From Winogradskyella helgolandensis (GTDB taxonomy: Bacteria; Bacteroidota; Bacteroidia; Flavobacteriales; Flavobacteriaceae), in NCBI RefSeq assembly GCF_013404085.1, contig NZ_JABFHO010000001.1, forward strand, positions 1-64,000: a stretch of 64,000 bases of DNA, read 5' to 3'. Positions 8,819 through 17,815 of the stretch are shown here, piece after piece. Numbering within the stretch: the stretch's first letter is position 1; every line of letters begins with the position of its first letter. A program made the position numbers and the translations under genes. The notes below the pieces were generated by a model. That model saw only the letters and a list, made by a program, of their open reading frames with translations. It searched no databases and was not told where the DNA came from.

Positions 8819-10048
8819 CTACATATTGTCTAATTCAATGAACAGTTCTTCCATAAATACACCTTTGGAGTCCCAATTAAATTCACTTTTAATTCTTTCT
8901 CTACCAGCTTCCCCCATTTCATTAATTAAATTTGGAGTTGTAATCAATTTGATAATGGCATCTGCCATGTCTTTAGGCATTTGTTCTGGGTTAGACACAG
9001 GTAATTGAATAGCACTTTTATAGTCTGTTATAATTTCCATCCCAGTCCATTTTAAACAGATCACGGGAAGACCTATTGCCATAGCTTCCATTAAAGCCCA
9101 ACTTCCACCTTCTCTAAGACTTGGAAAAAGATAAGCATCACATTTTGTTAATTTTTCTAAAATCTCTTTCCGAGAAACTTCCGATATAATTTCAATCTTT
9201 TGCTCTTGTTTGGTTTTTAAAATCTCATTTTCTATTTTTAATTTTTCACTTCCAGAACCTATAATTGTATACCTTATTTTATATTCTGAAGGGATTAAAC
9301 TAAGTGCTTTTATTGCCGTCAAAATATTTTTAGATGGAGTTAATCTTCCTGTAGATATTAAATGAAACTCTTTATCAGTTATGTTTTGGTTCTTTTCACG
9401 ATGATATTGAAACACATCCGACTCCATTGCTGTTTCTAAAATAATTTTGGTTTTCTTCTTAAATACTTTAGGGATTACCTTTTCTGTGTTTCTTGTTCTA
9501 ACCAATATTGCTTTTGCTTTTAAACTAGTAATTAGAAACAAAGGACTTAGAAAAGCAAGTTTATTCATTAGTAATCGTAAGTTTTGCAATAGCCTTTGCT
9601 TTATAGGTAAAACTTTTCTAAACGAATTAGGCTCACCTTCGCCTCCACCTACAGGACCCCAAATAAAAGAAGTTTTAAATACAGGTAAAAATGTGGGCAT
9701 CCAAATACTACCCATTGAAAGGTGCATTGAATAGTCAATTTTGTTTGCTTTAATTATGCTTGAGACCAATGGTAAAATTCCTAATTGCCAAAAGAAATAA
9801 TAAAAATATAATCCTTTTGCTTTATTTTTGAATCGCTTAATAAAATGATTGGTATCATAATAGTGGAATGTTATGTTCTCAAGAAGATCTTGAGGGACGT
9901 GCGCTTCAATTAACTCTTGGTTATTGGCTCTTGTAATTACATGTAAGTAATTTTTTTTTGCCATTTGTAAAACCCAATTCCATCCTACTCCTTGTTCTGA
10001 GCCTTTTAAGGGCTCGCAGGCATAAGCGCTAACTAATATTGTTCTCAT
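8819..10048 (-). CDS. Glycosyltransferase family 4
   Basis: A 409-residue GT-B glycosyltransferase. The N-terminus ILVSAYACEPLKGSEQGVGW (residues 4-23) is a recognisable acceptor-domain start of GT4 enzymes in bacterial polysaccharide loci. The nucleotide-sugar half has HLISTGRLTPSKNILTAIKA near 229 and the donor block AYLFPSLREGGSWALMEAMA near 313 (E-x-G-x6-E), followed by GLPVICL. There is no membrane segment. It ends 3 bp before the APH-like kinase start. The linkage it makes is not readable from sequence. Confidence 0.88.
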   Translation of the reverse strand: MRTILVSAYACEPLKGSEQGVGWNWVLQMAKKNYLHVITRANNQELIEAHVPQDLLENITFHYYDTNHFIKRFKNKAKGLYFYYFFWQLGILPLVSSIIKANKIDYSMHLSMGSIWMPTFLPVFKTSFIWGPVGGGEGEPNSFRKVLPIKQRLLQNLRLLMNKLAFLSPLFLITSLKAKAILVRTRNTEKVIPKVFKKKTKIILETAMESDVFQYHREKNQNITDKEFHLISTGRLTPSKNILTAIKALSLIPSEYKIRYTIIGSGSEKLKIENEILKTKQEQKIEIISEVSRKEILEKLTKCDAYLFPSLREGGSWALMEAMAIGLPVICLKWTGMEIITDYKSAIQLPVSNPEQMPKDMADAIIKLITTPNLINEMGEAGRERIKSEFNWDSKGVFMEELFIELDNM

Positions 10049-10093
10049 TTATAAATAAACATTTATTTTCTAAATAAAATATTTGTATTAAAA

Positions 10094-11431
10094 CTAAATT
10101 TTCTTTGTTATTTTATTTATAAAACTAATTCTTACATTCCCATAAGCTTCTTCAAGATTATCATTATTAATAATGTCAAAATGCTTTAATGTAGTAGAAA
10201 GATTTTCGTAGTTCTGATTTATCTCTTCTATAGATTGTACAGGCAGTTCTTTTTTTCTATCGTATGCTTCTTGAGCATCTACCTTGATAAAAAAAACTTG
10301 ATTAGGTTTTGGTATAAATAGTTTGTACATGGCAATAGCTATGCTTTTATTAATATTTATTGCCGAACGTTTCTGATCTACTATAAAATCGAAGTAGTAT
10401 CTATCAAATATGATAAATCGATTATTTCTCTGTAATTTGATAATTTTAAGGAAATAGCCTAGAAGGTAATCTGTAATATAGTACAATAGTTTAATAAATG
10501 AAACTGCACTAGAAGATTGTTTGGCCGAATGAGGATTGAAATTTAAATCATGGATTTCTTTAGTATTTAGTTCCTTTTTGAACAAGTTTTTTATATTAGG
10601 TAGTAAATGTGGTCGATGATGACATATTTCAAAGCGTTCATTGTCAGATTTAAATATACTTTTAGAATCAGATTTTAACTTGTTTATCAAAGTTGTTTTC
10701 CCAGAGCCATCTGGCCCTACAAACACAAAAAAATATTGTTTATTAAAAGCACGTTTAATCTCCAAAGAGAAGTGATAAAAAACTCTACTTACCGCTTGTA
10801 AAGGACTCTTTATTAGGTTCTTAAGAAATGTTTGTCTAACTATTTTATTCCTATTAATTATTTTAGGATTTTTTTTATTGGTAATTACATATTTAATTAA
10901 TTCTATGATGTTTTTTGATGGTGAACTTTTTAGAAGAATAAAATCAGTATCTTTTATATTTTTTATAAAATTATCTAAATACCTTTCTTTTAATTTACCA
11001 CCCGCAGCAAATGTTTTATAAACGGTTAAATAGCTTTCAACTTTATTTTCAAAAATATAAACACCATTAACGTTCTTTTTTCTGTACTTAATTAAATCTT
11101 TATATGTATAATATATTACACCTCCACCTTCATAATTAAAAAATAAGTCAATTTTAATTGAAAAAGGAATCTCTTCGTTAATATTATAAAATGTGTAACA
11201 TTCTATACCATGATATGAAGTCCTTTCTAACCTATTAAATCCAAAAGATTTAAAAACGGTTTTCATTACAGAGTCAAATTCCTTATAGTCTTTTTTTGAT
11301 ATCATAATGTCAATATCATTGCTTTTATTTACTAAAGGCAACTCGTCTCCATTTCGAGTAACTACATATTTGAATCTTTTATCAATTTCCGTGAAAAATG
11401 ATTTTAAGCAATTTATTTCAGTCTTAATCAT
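10094..11431 (-). CDS. Nucleotidyltransferase-like / thymidylate-kinase-like P-loop fusion
   Basis: A 445-residue two-part protein. The front part (about 1-200) has a nucleotidyltransferase-like metal site NKSNDIDIMISKKDYKEF near 34-51, preceded by YVVTRNGDELP. The back part (about 232-445) is a P-loop kinase resembling thymidylate kinase, with FVFVGPDGSGKTTLINKLKS near 235-254, IIFDRYYFDFIVDQKR near 345, and a lid-like AQEAYDRKKELP. Real dTMP kinases are about 205 residues and free-standing, so this is a specialised fusion. Its place among glycosyltransferases suggests phosphorylation or nucleotidyl transfer on a polysaccharide intermediate. It overlaps the upstream glycosyltransferase by 8 bp. 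The substrate is unknown. Confidence 0.75.
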   Translation of the reverse strand: MIKTEINCLKSFFTEIDKRFKYVVTRNGDELPLVNKSNDIDIMISKKDYKEFDSVMKTVFKSFGFNRLERTSYHGIECYTFYNINEEIPFSIKIDLFFNYEGGGVIYYTYKDLIKYRKKNVNGVYIFENKVESYLTVYKTFAAGGKLKERYLDNFIKNIKDTDFILLKSSPSKNIIELIKYVITNKKNPKIINRNKIVRQTFLKNLIKSPLQAVSRVFYHFSLEIKRAFNKQYFFVFVGPDGSGKTTLINKLKSDSKSIFKSDNERFEICHHRPHLLPNIKNLFKKELNTKEIHDLNFNPHSAKQSSSAVSFIKLLYYITDYLLGYFLKIIKLQRNNRFIIFDRYYFDFIVDQKRSAININKSIAIAMYKLFIPKPNQVFFIKVDAQEAYDRKKELPVQSIEEINQNYENLSTTLKHFDIINNDNLEEAYGNVRISFINKITKKI

Positions 11432-12560
11432 TTAATATATTTTTATACATTTCTATGTAGTCGTCAATCAAATTCTCCCAATTAAACACTGTTTTAATCA
11501 TGTTTTTGGCATTTAGACTTAACTCTTTTCTTAATTCCACATTAGACACCAAATTGGTAATAGAACTGGCTATATCCTCAGGATAAGGTTCTGTCATAAT
11601 ATAAAAATTCTTATTATAATAATATGTCATATTAGTTTGACGTGATAAAATCATAGGCTTTCCGCAAGCCATAGCATCTAATATTGAGAATGAAATGCCT
11701 TCGCTAAATGAAGGCTGTATGTAAACATCCGAATTCAAAATATATTGATATTTCTCTTCTTTAAATTTAGGTCCATGAAAAATTACAAATTTTTCAAGAT
11801 TCTTTTCTGATACAAGGTTTTCTACTTTTTCTATATAGTTCTCAATTCCGTTTCCTACGATATGAATTTTAATTCTTTTCTTAATATCATCTTCCAAATG
11901 CATTAAACTATTAACGATTCCTAACACGTTTTTGTCTTCTCTAATTCGACCAACCCAAACAAGGTTAATGTAGTTTGTATCATAAGGGTTAAGTAATTCT
12001 TTTGAATTATTAATTTTGTCTACCTCGTTATGACTTATTCCATTAGGAATTACAAATATAGGGTTTATAATGCCCAAGTCTCTCAAAAAGCCTTTCTCTT
12101 CATAACAGAGTGCATGAATTGATGCTGCTTTGAAAAGATATTGTTTTTCTATTGTTCTCATAGAAATTTTCTTCTTTAAGGAATCAATTCTATCAGGTGT
12201 ATAAGCTGCATGTGTAGTAATAATATAAGGTATTCCTTTCTTATCTAAAGCAGATAGAATTGTATTTTTATCGAGCATCCACATTAAATGGAAATGTACA
12301 ACATCAAAATCAAAATTTTCTGATAAAATATAATCGGTAAATTCCTTGCTCTTATAATTTCTCGCTCGTGGAAAAAGTTTAACAGTAGTAAATTCATCCC
12401 TTATAAAATCCTCTACAAATTCTTGATTGTCATTAAAACTGAAAATCTCTGATTTAACACCTTTTTGATTTAAGTATTTGTTAAGACTATAAACAGTTCT
12501 TGTAATACCATTTTCGCCATCAGGATTAACTCTTCCATGAGTGATATGACATATTTTCAT
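11424..12560 (-). CDS. Glycosyltransferase family 4
   Basis: A 378-residue GT-B glycosyltransferase, complete. The acceptor domain starts MKICHITHGRVNPDGENGIT with the usual Gly-rich loop. The middle carries FDVVHFHLMWM near 94 and the NLVWVGRIREDKNVLGIV signature near 198. The donor block VYIQPSFSEGISFSILDAMA near 280-299 has the E-x7-E pair. The last residues overlap the NTase/kinase fusion start, and the two are probably translated together. No further specificity can be read. Confidence 0.88.
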   Translation of the reverse strand: MKICHITHGRVNPDGENGITRTVYSLNKYLNQKGVKSEIFSFNDNQEFVEDFIRDEFTTVKLFPRARNYKSKEFTDYILSENFDFDVVHFHLMWMLDKNTILSALDKKGIPYIITTHAAYTPDRIDSLKKKISMRTIEKQYLFKAASIHALCYEEKGFLRDLGIINPIFVIPNGISHNEVDKINNSKELLNPYDTNYINLVWVGRIREDKNVLGIVNSLMHLEDDIKKRIKIHIVGNGIENYIEKVENLVSEKNLEKFVIFHGPKFKEEKYQYILNSDVYIQPSFSEGISFSILDAMACGKPMILSRQTNMTYYYNKNFYIMTEPYPEDIASSITNLVSNVELRKELSLNAKNMIKTVFNWENLIDDYIEMYKNILND

Positions 12561-12574
12561 AATATTTTTTTTAT

Positions 12575-13780
12575 TTAATTAGAATGGTGTAAAATATTTG
12601 ATTGTTGTTTTTTATAGTAACTAAATGTGAATAGAACTATTATGCATAACCAAACCATTTGACTATTAATACCATACATAAAAACTAAAAGAAACCAAAA
12701 TAATAAATTTAGATAATTCCCTTTAGTTAGTGAACTTTTTAATGTAAAAACCAAGAACAAAATAAAAGATATAAATCCATATTCATACCAAATAAAAAAG
12801 AACCCACCTCCAGTAAAATCATCACGGGTTCCAGGAAGATACATATGTAAAAATCCACTAACAGAATCAATACCATGCCCTAATAAACCGTTTAAAGAAA
12901 AGATTTCTACCATTGAAACGAGTACCATCATCGGTACAATCCTAGAAGAAGCACTATGATCTGCCGCTATAACGGCCTTAGGATCTAGAGTTAATACCGC
13001 CGTAGCGGTATCTATAGCTCGCTCTATAGCCGTAATTTCAGTATTAGCTATAATTAAAACAGCAATAAGAAACATCCCTAGCAAAGGGATGATATTTTTA
13101 CGTTCTATAAATTTTAAACCTACAATTACTAAAAACAAAAATGCTGTGGCACTTCCCATAGTTAACATGGTCCATAAAAAAGCAATCCAAACCCATTGGT
13201 CTTTTTTAGCATCTAGTTTTAAACTGTAGCTTCTATTTAACACAATTTCTTTAGAACTTAAAAAACAATAAAATAATAAGGCGACTATACGCGCAGAATG
13301 TGACGGTTCTGCAGATAAGCTATTGAGCTTCCAAGGCTCTGCAGGATCATAATTACTAATATTAAAAATAGGGAGCCCTACCAAGACACAAACTTGTTGA
13401 ACGACAAGCGTGATGAAATACGCCATTAATAAGTACTTTAATAATTTTGAAAATTGGTTTACGGTAAAAGCATTTTTATGAAGCAGCCTATTATAGGCCA
13501 TAAAGGCAAAACAGAACATCCAAGAATAGAGCACGGTACTCCAGCGCATACTTTCAGGATGGTTAAGCAGCGGCGCTAAGGCTAAACTCACCATAAGTAA
13601 AATTAACCATACATCGAACTTAAAAAATGCTCTATAGGCTAATATTAAAATAGGAGAAGCCCCCATAACTCCAATAAGCAATAAGTTTCTATTACCATCA
13701 CCCAATACAAACGCGGGCGCTATTGCAAGCACTATTATAATGGTATATATTAGAAAGATAGTAATCTTTTTACGGCTCAA
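12575..13780 (-). CDS. O-antigen/EPS polymerase (Wzy-like) membrane protein
   Basis: About 400 residues with some 11 hydrophobic helices, low sequence signature and a mid-protein periplasmic loop (about 275-345 of the long form) containing SSRIVPMMV and GHGIDSVSGF, as in Wzy polymerases. It is expected to link lipid-carried repeat units on the periplasmic face. I chose the TTG at 13780 because it forms a TTGA overlap with the glycosyltransferase stop and begins right before TM1 (SRKKITIFLIYTIII). An ATG at 13837 would add 19 residues and overlap the upstream gene by 61 bp. The family assignment rests on topology and context, so alternatives such as another multi-pass ligase remain possible. 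Confidence 0.8.
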   Translation of the reverse strand: MSRKKITIFLIYTIIIVLAIAPAFVLGDGNRNLLLIGVMGASPILILAYRAFFKFDVWLILLMVSLALAPLLNHPESMRWSTVLYSWMFCFAFMAYNRLLHKNAFTVNQFSKLLKYLLMAYFITLVVQQVCVLVGLPIFNISNYDPAEPWKLNSLSAEPSHSARIVALLFYCFLSSKEIVLNRSYSLKLDAKKDQWVWIAFLWTMLTMGSATAFLFLVIVGLKFIERKNIIPLLGMFLIAVLIIANTEITAIERAIDTATAVLTLDPKAVIAADHSASSRIVPMMVLVSMVEIFSLNGLLGHGIDSVSGFLHMYLPGTRDDFTGGGFFFIWYEYGFISFILFLVFTLKSSLTKGNYLNLLFWFLLVFMYGINSQMVWLCIIVLFTFSYYKKQQSNILHHSN

Positions 13781-14670
13781 TTGTTTATTAGTTTTTTTAA
13801 ATGCAAGACAAATCTCATTTCTTGAATTGAAAGCCACATTAGTGGTTTCAATATATTAGCTTTCAATTTACCATAGGGTCTACATACTCTCGTAAATTCA
13901 ATCCAACCAGTGTATAACAATTTGAACTTTGCAACTGAGCCATAAACCGTATTAATCGTTTTAGAATGGGCATGTATATACGTTTGGTCTAATACAACAT
14001 AATTGTGCCATCCCTGTTTTTGTGCTGCGACCGTGATAAAACGTTCCTCTGCAAAAAGAAAGGTATTGGGGTAGAAAAAGCCTAACGTCTTAAACCGGTC
14101 AAAAGACGAAAACATAAAACTTCCAGGGACTAAGTCTACTTGCATAGCATTGTTTCCGGTGGTATCTTTAAAACGCTTTATTTTACGCTTATGAAATAGT
14201 TTAAAAATATAGAAAAGATTAAGGCAATCATCCAAATAGGTGTTTATGCTGTAAATCGGTACTTCCTTTTCGTCAATGTCCAATTGTTTTGGTGCAATGA
14301 TAGCTGGGTCATCTAATTGTTGGTATTTGCCTACCAAGTGTTCTAAACAAGTTTCTGGTAAAATGATATCATTGTTCATTATGGCCACATACTCTGGGTG
14401 GATGTGCTCGTCTAGATAATGTAGACCCACGTTATTCCCTTTTGCATACCCTAAATTCTCTCCTGTCTGCAAAACGACAAGATTTTTATATTGACCCTCC
14501 AACGGTTTTAAATAATCATACGACGCATTGGGCGAAGCATTATCAACTACAATAATGTGTAAGGATTCCGCAACAGTTTGTTGCTGCAATGCATTTACAA
14601 GATTTATGGTATCTTGGTAAGAGTTGTAATTTAAGATTACAATACCTATGTTATTTGTTAAACTCTCCAA
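13777..14670 (-). CDS. Glycosyltransferase family 2
   Basis: A 297-residue inverting GT-A glycosyltransferase. Motifs are NIGIVILNYNSYQDTINLVN at 7-26, the HIIVVDNASPNAS donor site near 38, GENLGYAKGNNVGL near 70 and the DxD-like VAIMNNDIIL near 94. The C-terminal region is less conserved. This resembles WcaA/rhamnosyl or N-glycosyltransferases of EPS loci (the ENLGYAxGNNxG motif is common in dTDP-rhamnosyl and dTDP-fucosaminyl transferases). Its start overlaps the end of the sulfotransferase gene by 13 bp and its stop overlaps the polymerase TTG start, so the three are coupled. Confidence 0.88.
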   Translation of the reverse strand: MESLTNNIGIVILNYNSYQDTINLVNALQQQTVAESLHIIVVDNASPNASYDYLKPLEGQYKNLVVLQTGENLGYAKGNNVGLHYLDEHIHPEYVAIMNNDIILPETCLEHLVGKYQQLDDPAIIAPKQLDIDEKEVPIYSINTYLDDCLNLFYIFKLFHKRKIKRFKDTTGNNAMQVDLVPGSFMFSSFDRFKTLGFFYPNTFLFAEERFITVAAQKQGWHNYVVLDQTYIHAHSKTINTVYGSVAKFKLLYTGWIEFTRVCRPYGKLKANILKPLMWLSIQEMRFVLHLKKLINN

Positions 14671-15536
14671 CTTGCTAAGCTTTTACCTATTAATTTCTCT
14701 AACCTTACTATATCCTTTTCATACGTATCTAAAAGTGCTTTTCGTGTTTCAGCATCGAGACTAGATTTTTTCTCAGGCTTCATAAACACATTATAAATTG
14801 ACTTTCTTATACTGTTTTTTAATTTTTGGGTGACAAAAAATGAGAAAAAGGACTTTATAATATTATCCTTATAGATAAAGCTTTGGATAAATTTAAACTT
14901 AGAGGACCTTGCTACGTTACTCTTGAGATTGACGTCTAAATCAATGTGTTCAATCTCTAAAAATTTTAATAAGGCATCTACCGTTTCTTTTCTATTTTTT
15001 ATAAAATCGTCTTCAAATCTTATGAAGAACATATTCTCAATAGGGAAAAACTTTAAATAGCGCTCTACTTGCTTGGCATAAAACCCTCTTGAAGTATAAC
15101 TAAAATGTGTTTTATTAAAGTAATCTTTCTGTATTCTTTCAGCTTCTAAAGCAACGCCTTCAGAAAAAGTGGCTTCTTCAATGCAACGTCTTTTGCTCAT
15201 TAGATAATGTGAAAAAGCTCTATCGGCTGGATTTCTAAAGATAAACACCAATTTTACGTCTTTACCTAAGGTTTTAAATATGCGTTCCGGGACATCTTCA
15301 AAATACATGTACTCCGGGTTGCACGATCCTGTTATTTTCTGATTGTTGTAATTAGGAAAAAAGGCATCACGATACCAGTTAAAACCCAATTCATATTTTT
15401 CATCTTCATCAAAAAAGTGCGCTTCTTTAGTTTCTGGTAAATAAATATCAGGATGCTGTATTAGAATATCATGTAATGTGGTTGTACCTGCTTTTTGGGC
15501 TCCTACACAATAGAAATTTATATCGGGTGAATTCAT
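14658..15536 (-). CDS. PAPS-dependent carbohydrate sulfotransferase
   Basis: A 292-residue sulfotransferase-fold protein. The 5'-phosphosulfate loop is YCVGAQKAGTTTLHDILIQH (residues 9-28) and the 3'-phosphate site is VFIFRNPADRAFSHYLMSKR near 96-115, the two classic PAPS motifs. GFYAKQVERYLKFFP and MFFIRFEDDFIKN follow, as in heparan-type N-deacetylase/sulfotransferase relatives. It should transfer sulfate from PAPS to a sugar hydroxyl or amine in the EPS repeat unit. It starts 3 bp after a second sulfotransferase-like gene stops. The nearby cysC/D/N/Q operon could make its donor and remove its product PAP. Confidence 0.9.
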   Translation of the reverse strand: MNSPDINFYCVGAQKAGTTTLHDILIQHPDIYLPETKEAHFFDEDEKYELGFNWYRDAFFPNYNNQKITGSCNPEYMYFEDVPERIFKTLGKDVKLVFIFRNPADRAFSHYLMSKRRCIEEATFSEGVALEAERIQKDYFNKTHFSYTSRGFYAKQVERYLKFFPIENMFFIRFEDDFIKNRKETVDALLKFLEIEHIDLDVNLKSNVARSSKFKFIQSFIYKDNIIKSFFSFFVTQKLKNSIRKSIYNVFMKPEKKSSLDAETRKALLDTYEKDIVRLEKLIGKSLASWRV

Positions 15537-15538
15537 TG

Positions 15539-16327
15539 TTATTTAAAACCTTTATTTGAGAAAAAAATAGAGTTAATATAAGCCAATTTAATTATTATAT
15601 TATAATTCAATGATACTAAAGGAAACATGTTGTATTCCGACTTATACCATCGATTTAAAACTCTCAATGCACGTATCCGTCTATTTGAAACAGTTTTATT
15701 GATTTTCTCTTCGTAAAACGTAGAATCAATTGTATTTTCTAGATTACAAAAATCAAATAAACGATTCATAAAAACGACTTTGTTTTTAATAAAAACCTCA
15801 AAGTCTAATAATAAAACACTCTTAAAAAGTGACGTGTATAAATTAATTGTTAAATCTTGTTGGAAATAAGTATTATTCGGGCCTGAGGATTTCCAGCTTT
15901 TATCTCTATCAAAATCACTAAATCTACCAAGATAACCTTCTTTTACAATTTGTTTATAGCATGATTTTTTAAATGCCTCTGCTTCTCTTGAAACAATCAA
16001 GATTTTGCTATCAGGAAAAGCCATTTGAATTTTTCGTGCAATTACTTCTGCATCAAACCCTCCTGAATAAGGATGGCCTGATAGGCGCTCAGCAGAAACA
16101 ATATTAATCTTATCTTTTACATATTTCTTATTCACTAATTCCCTGAAAAAATCTATATCGAATTCTAGAATATTGGTTTTAACAAGATAAATTATGATGT
16201 CATCAGTCCAAGGTTTTACAAAATTATTTAATAAATTAAATTGCATGTTTTCTTGAAAAATTCTTTTCTGCAACCAAGTTGAACCTGTTTTATGAAAACC
16301 CACATGAAATACTAACTGATCTGTCAT
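15539..16327 (-). CDS. Second sulfotransferase-like protein
   Basis: A 262-residue P-loop protein with a sulfotransferase-type N-terminus, LVFHVGFHKTGSTWLQKRIF (residues 5-24), equivalent to the PAPS 5'-phosphosulfate loop. A 3'-phosphate-like segment is seen around SKILIVSREAEAFKKSCYKQ near 101-120, where S-R-E replaces the usual R-N-P, so it is a divergent member. It lies between the flippase and the clear sulfotransferase with gaps of 1-3 bp. It is probably a sulfotransferase acting at a different position on the polysaccharide, but activity is less certain than for its neighbour. Confidence 0.75.
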   Translation of the reverse strand: MTDQLVFHVGFHKTGSTWLQKRIFQENMQFNLLNNFVKPWTDDIIIYLVKTNILEFDIDFFRELVNKKYVKDKINIVSAERLSGHPYSGGFDAEVIARKIQMAFPDSKILIVSREAEAFKKSCYKQIVKEGYLGRFSDFDRDKSWKSSGPNNTYFQQDLTINLYTSLFKSVLLLDFEVFIKNKVVFMNRLFDFCNLENTIDSTFYEEKINKTVSNRRIRALRVLNRWYKSEYNMFPLVSLNYNIIIKLAYINSIFFSNKGFK

Positions 16328-16328
16328 T

Positions 16329-17645
16329 TTATTTATAATTATACAATTTTACACCGGTAACTTTCTGGACAAAATAAAACTTAGCGAAATTAATTCCTGA
16401 AATGGTTATGACAGAAGCAATCGCCGCACCCAAAGCACCATAAAGTGGTACCAAAACAAAGTTTAATACTACAAAAACAATCATTGCTATTATCGAGATT
16501 TTTGCCTGTATTTTTTCAAACCCAGTCATTATAAGGATAATGCCAACCGAACCAGTTGCCAAATTAACAAATTGTCCTACTCCAAGAATAATTAATATGG
16601 TATAACCAACTTTAAATTCCTCACCCCAAATCCCCAAAATCCATTTTCCAAATACTACAAAAATAAGGAGAATCACAATTCCAAAAAACATCAAACCTTT
16701 TGTAACTCCTTGAATAAGTTTGTTTAATTCTTCTTTTTTCTCCGACGCATATAAAGCTGCGATCTTTGGAGACAAAGTAGAATTTAATATTTGCAAAACA
16801 AAACTAGTCAATAGTGCAACTCGTGAAGCTACGGTATAAATTCCTATTTGTTTGGTATCCGTAAACCAACCTAAAATAATAATATCTAAACTATTAATTA
16901 CTAGAACCGTTAAACTTGCTACAAAAAGTGGTGTCCCTACTTTTAAAAGCTTTTTTGTCACTAAAGTTCTATCCCCTTGGGATTTGTGTATAGATCTCCA
17001 ATATAGTCCCACACTTATTGTGACTACTAAACTGCCAATTGCGTATGCAATTGCCACCCTATTTATTGTAACTTCTGTCTTACTGAAATAAAGGCCTAAT
17101 AATATGACACCTGTTATAACAATACTTAATGCCTGATCTACTAAATTACTTTGCCATATTTTTCTATAGCCTATTAAACCAGAAGAAAAAATACGTGATA
17201 AGACCTGAGGCGTCATTATAACCAGACCTAGAATTAATGGATATGTTAATCTGGGTTCATCAAAAACTGTATTTGCCAACCAAGGGGCTATTAATATAAA
17301 AATTACAGCAATAGTTAAAGATAATATACAATTAAACCAGTAAGCCGTATGCATAACATTGCTAACATAACTGTAAGCTTTAGTATCTAAGGCAATAGCT
17401 ATCTCTTTAATAATTACGTGCGAAAATCCAAATAAGCCAAACGTTAATAATATCGATACTATCTTACTAGATAAGTTAATAACTCCCAAGCCATCTGCAC
17501 CTAATGTGTGTCCTAAAAAAATACTGACGGCTACAGCACAGCACATTCCTGTAACTTTCACAAGCATTGAACCTGCCGATTTTTTTACAACCTCTAGCGT
17601 ATGAACATCTAGTTTATTTAACTTATTTAAGATATTTTTTTTCAA
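16329..17645 (-). CDS. Polysaccharide flippase (Wzx-like, MATE/MOP superfamily)
   Basis: A 438-residue integral membrane protein with about 12-14 helices and the MOP-type start KKSAGSMLVKVTGMCCAVAV, followed by FLGHTLGADGLGVINLSSKI, the standard Wzx/RfbX opening. Later segments such as IYTVASRVALLTSFVLQILN and YTILIILGVGQFVNLATGSV also match this family. It is expected to flip undecaprenyl-linked repeat units to the periplasm for the Wzy-like polymerase. It is the first gene of the block that runs through the glycosyltransferases, and a possible promoter box lies 45 bp upstream, after a 170-bp gap from rfbB. Confidence 0.9.
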   Translation of the reverse strand: MKKNILNKLNKLDVHTLEVVKKSAGSMLVKVTGMCCAVAVSIFLGHTLGADGLGVINLSSKIVSILLTFGLFGFSHVIIKEIAIALDTKAYSYVSNVMHTAYWFNCILSLTIAVIFILIAPWLANTVFDEPRLTYPLILGLVIMTPQVLSRIFSSGLIGYRKIWQSNLVDQALSIVITGVILLGLYFSKTEVTINRVAIAYAIGSLVVTISVGLYWRSIHKSQGDRTLVTKKLLKVGTPLFVASLTVLVINSLDIIILGWFTDTKQIGIYTVASRVALLTSFVLQILNSTLSPKIAALYASEKKEELNKLIQGVTKGLMFFGIVILLIFVVFGKWILGIWGEEFKVGYTILIILGVGQFVNLATGSVGIILIMTGFEKIQAKISIIAMIVFVVLNFVLVPLYGALGAAIASVITISGINFAKFYFVQKVTGVKLYNYK

Positions 17646-17689
17646 TAGATAGAAAATAATTATAGATTTAATTAACTAGAAACCAATCA

Positions 17690-17697
17690 CAAAGTTA
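17690..17697 (-). promoter_or_regulatory. Candidate -7 promoter box for the flippase/glycosyltransferase block
   Basis: The minus strand reads TAACTTTG, matching the Bacteroidota -7 consensus TAnnTTTG, and would place a transcript start about 40 bp before the flippase ATG. No TTG element is found at the expected 17-20 bp upstream, so this rests on the -7 match and position only. Confidence 0.35.
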
Positions 17698-17815
17698 ATT
17701 CGCGCATTTGTAAATCATCTCTTTTGAACTTTAATATTGATAAACTAATTTAAAAAACAACTGTCATAGAGGTATAGCATTATTGTAGTCTACCTTATAA
17801 TTATCAAAAGATGAT

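Noticed and set aside
10094..11431. Housekeeping thymidylate kinase
   Set aside because: Twice the size of dTMP kinase, fused to a nucleotidyltransferase-like domain and embedded in the glycosyltransferase block.
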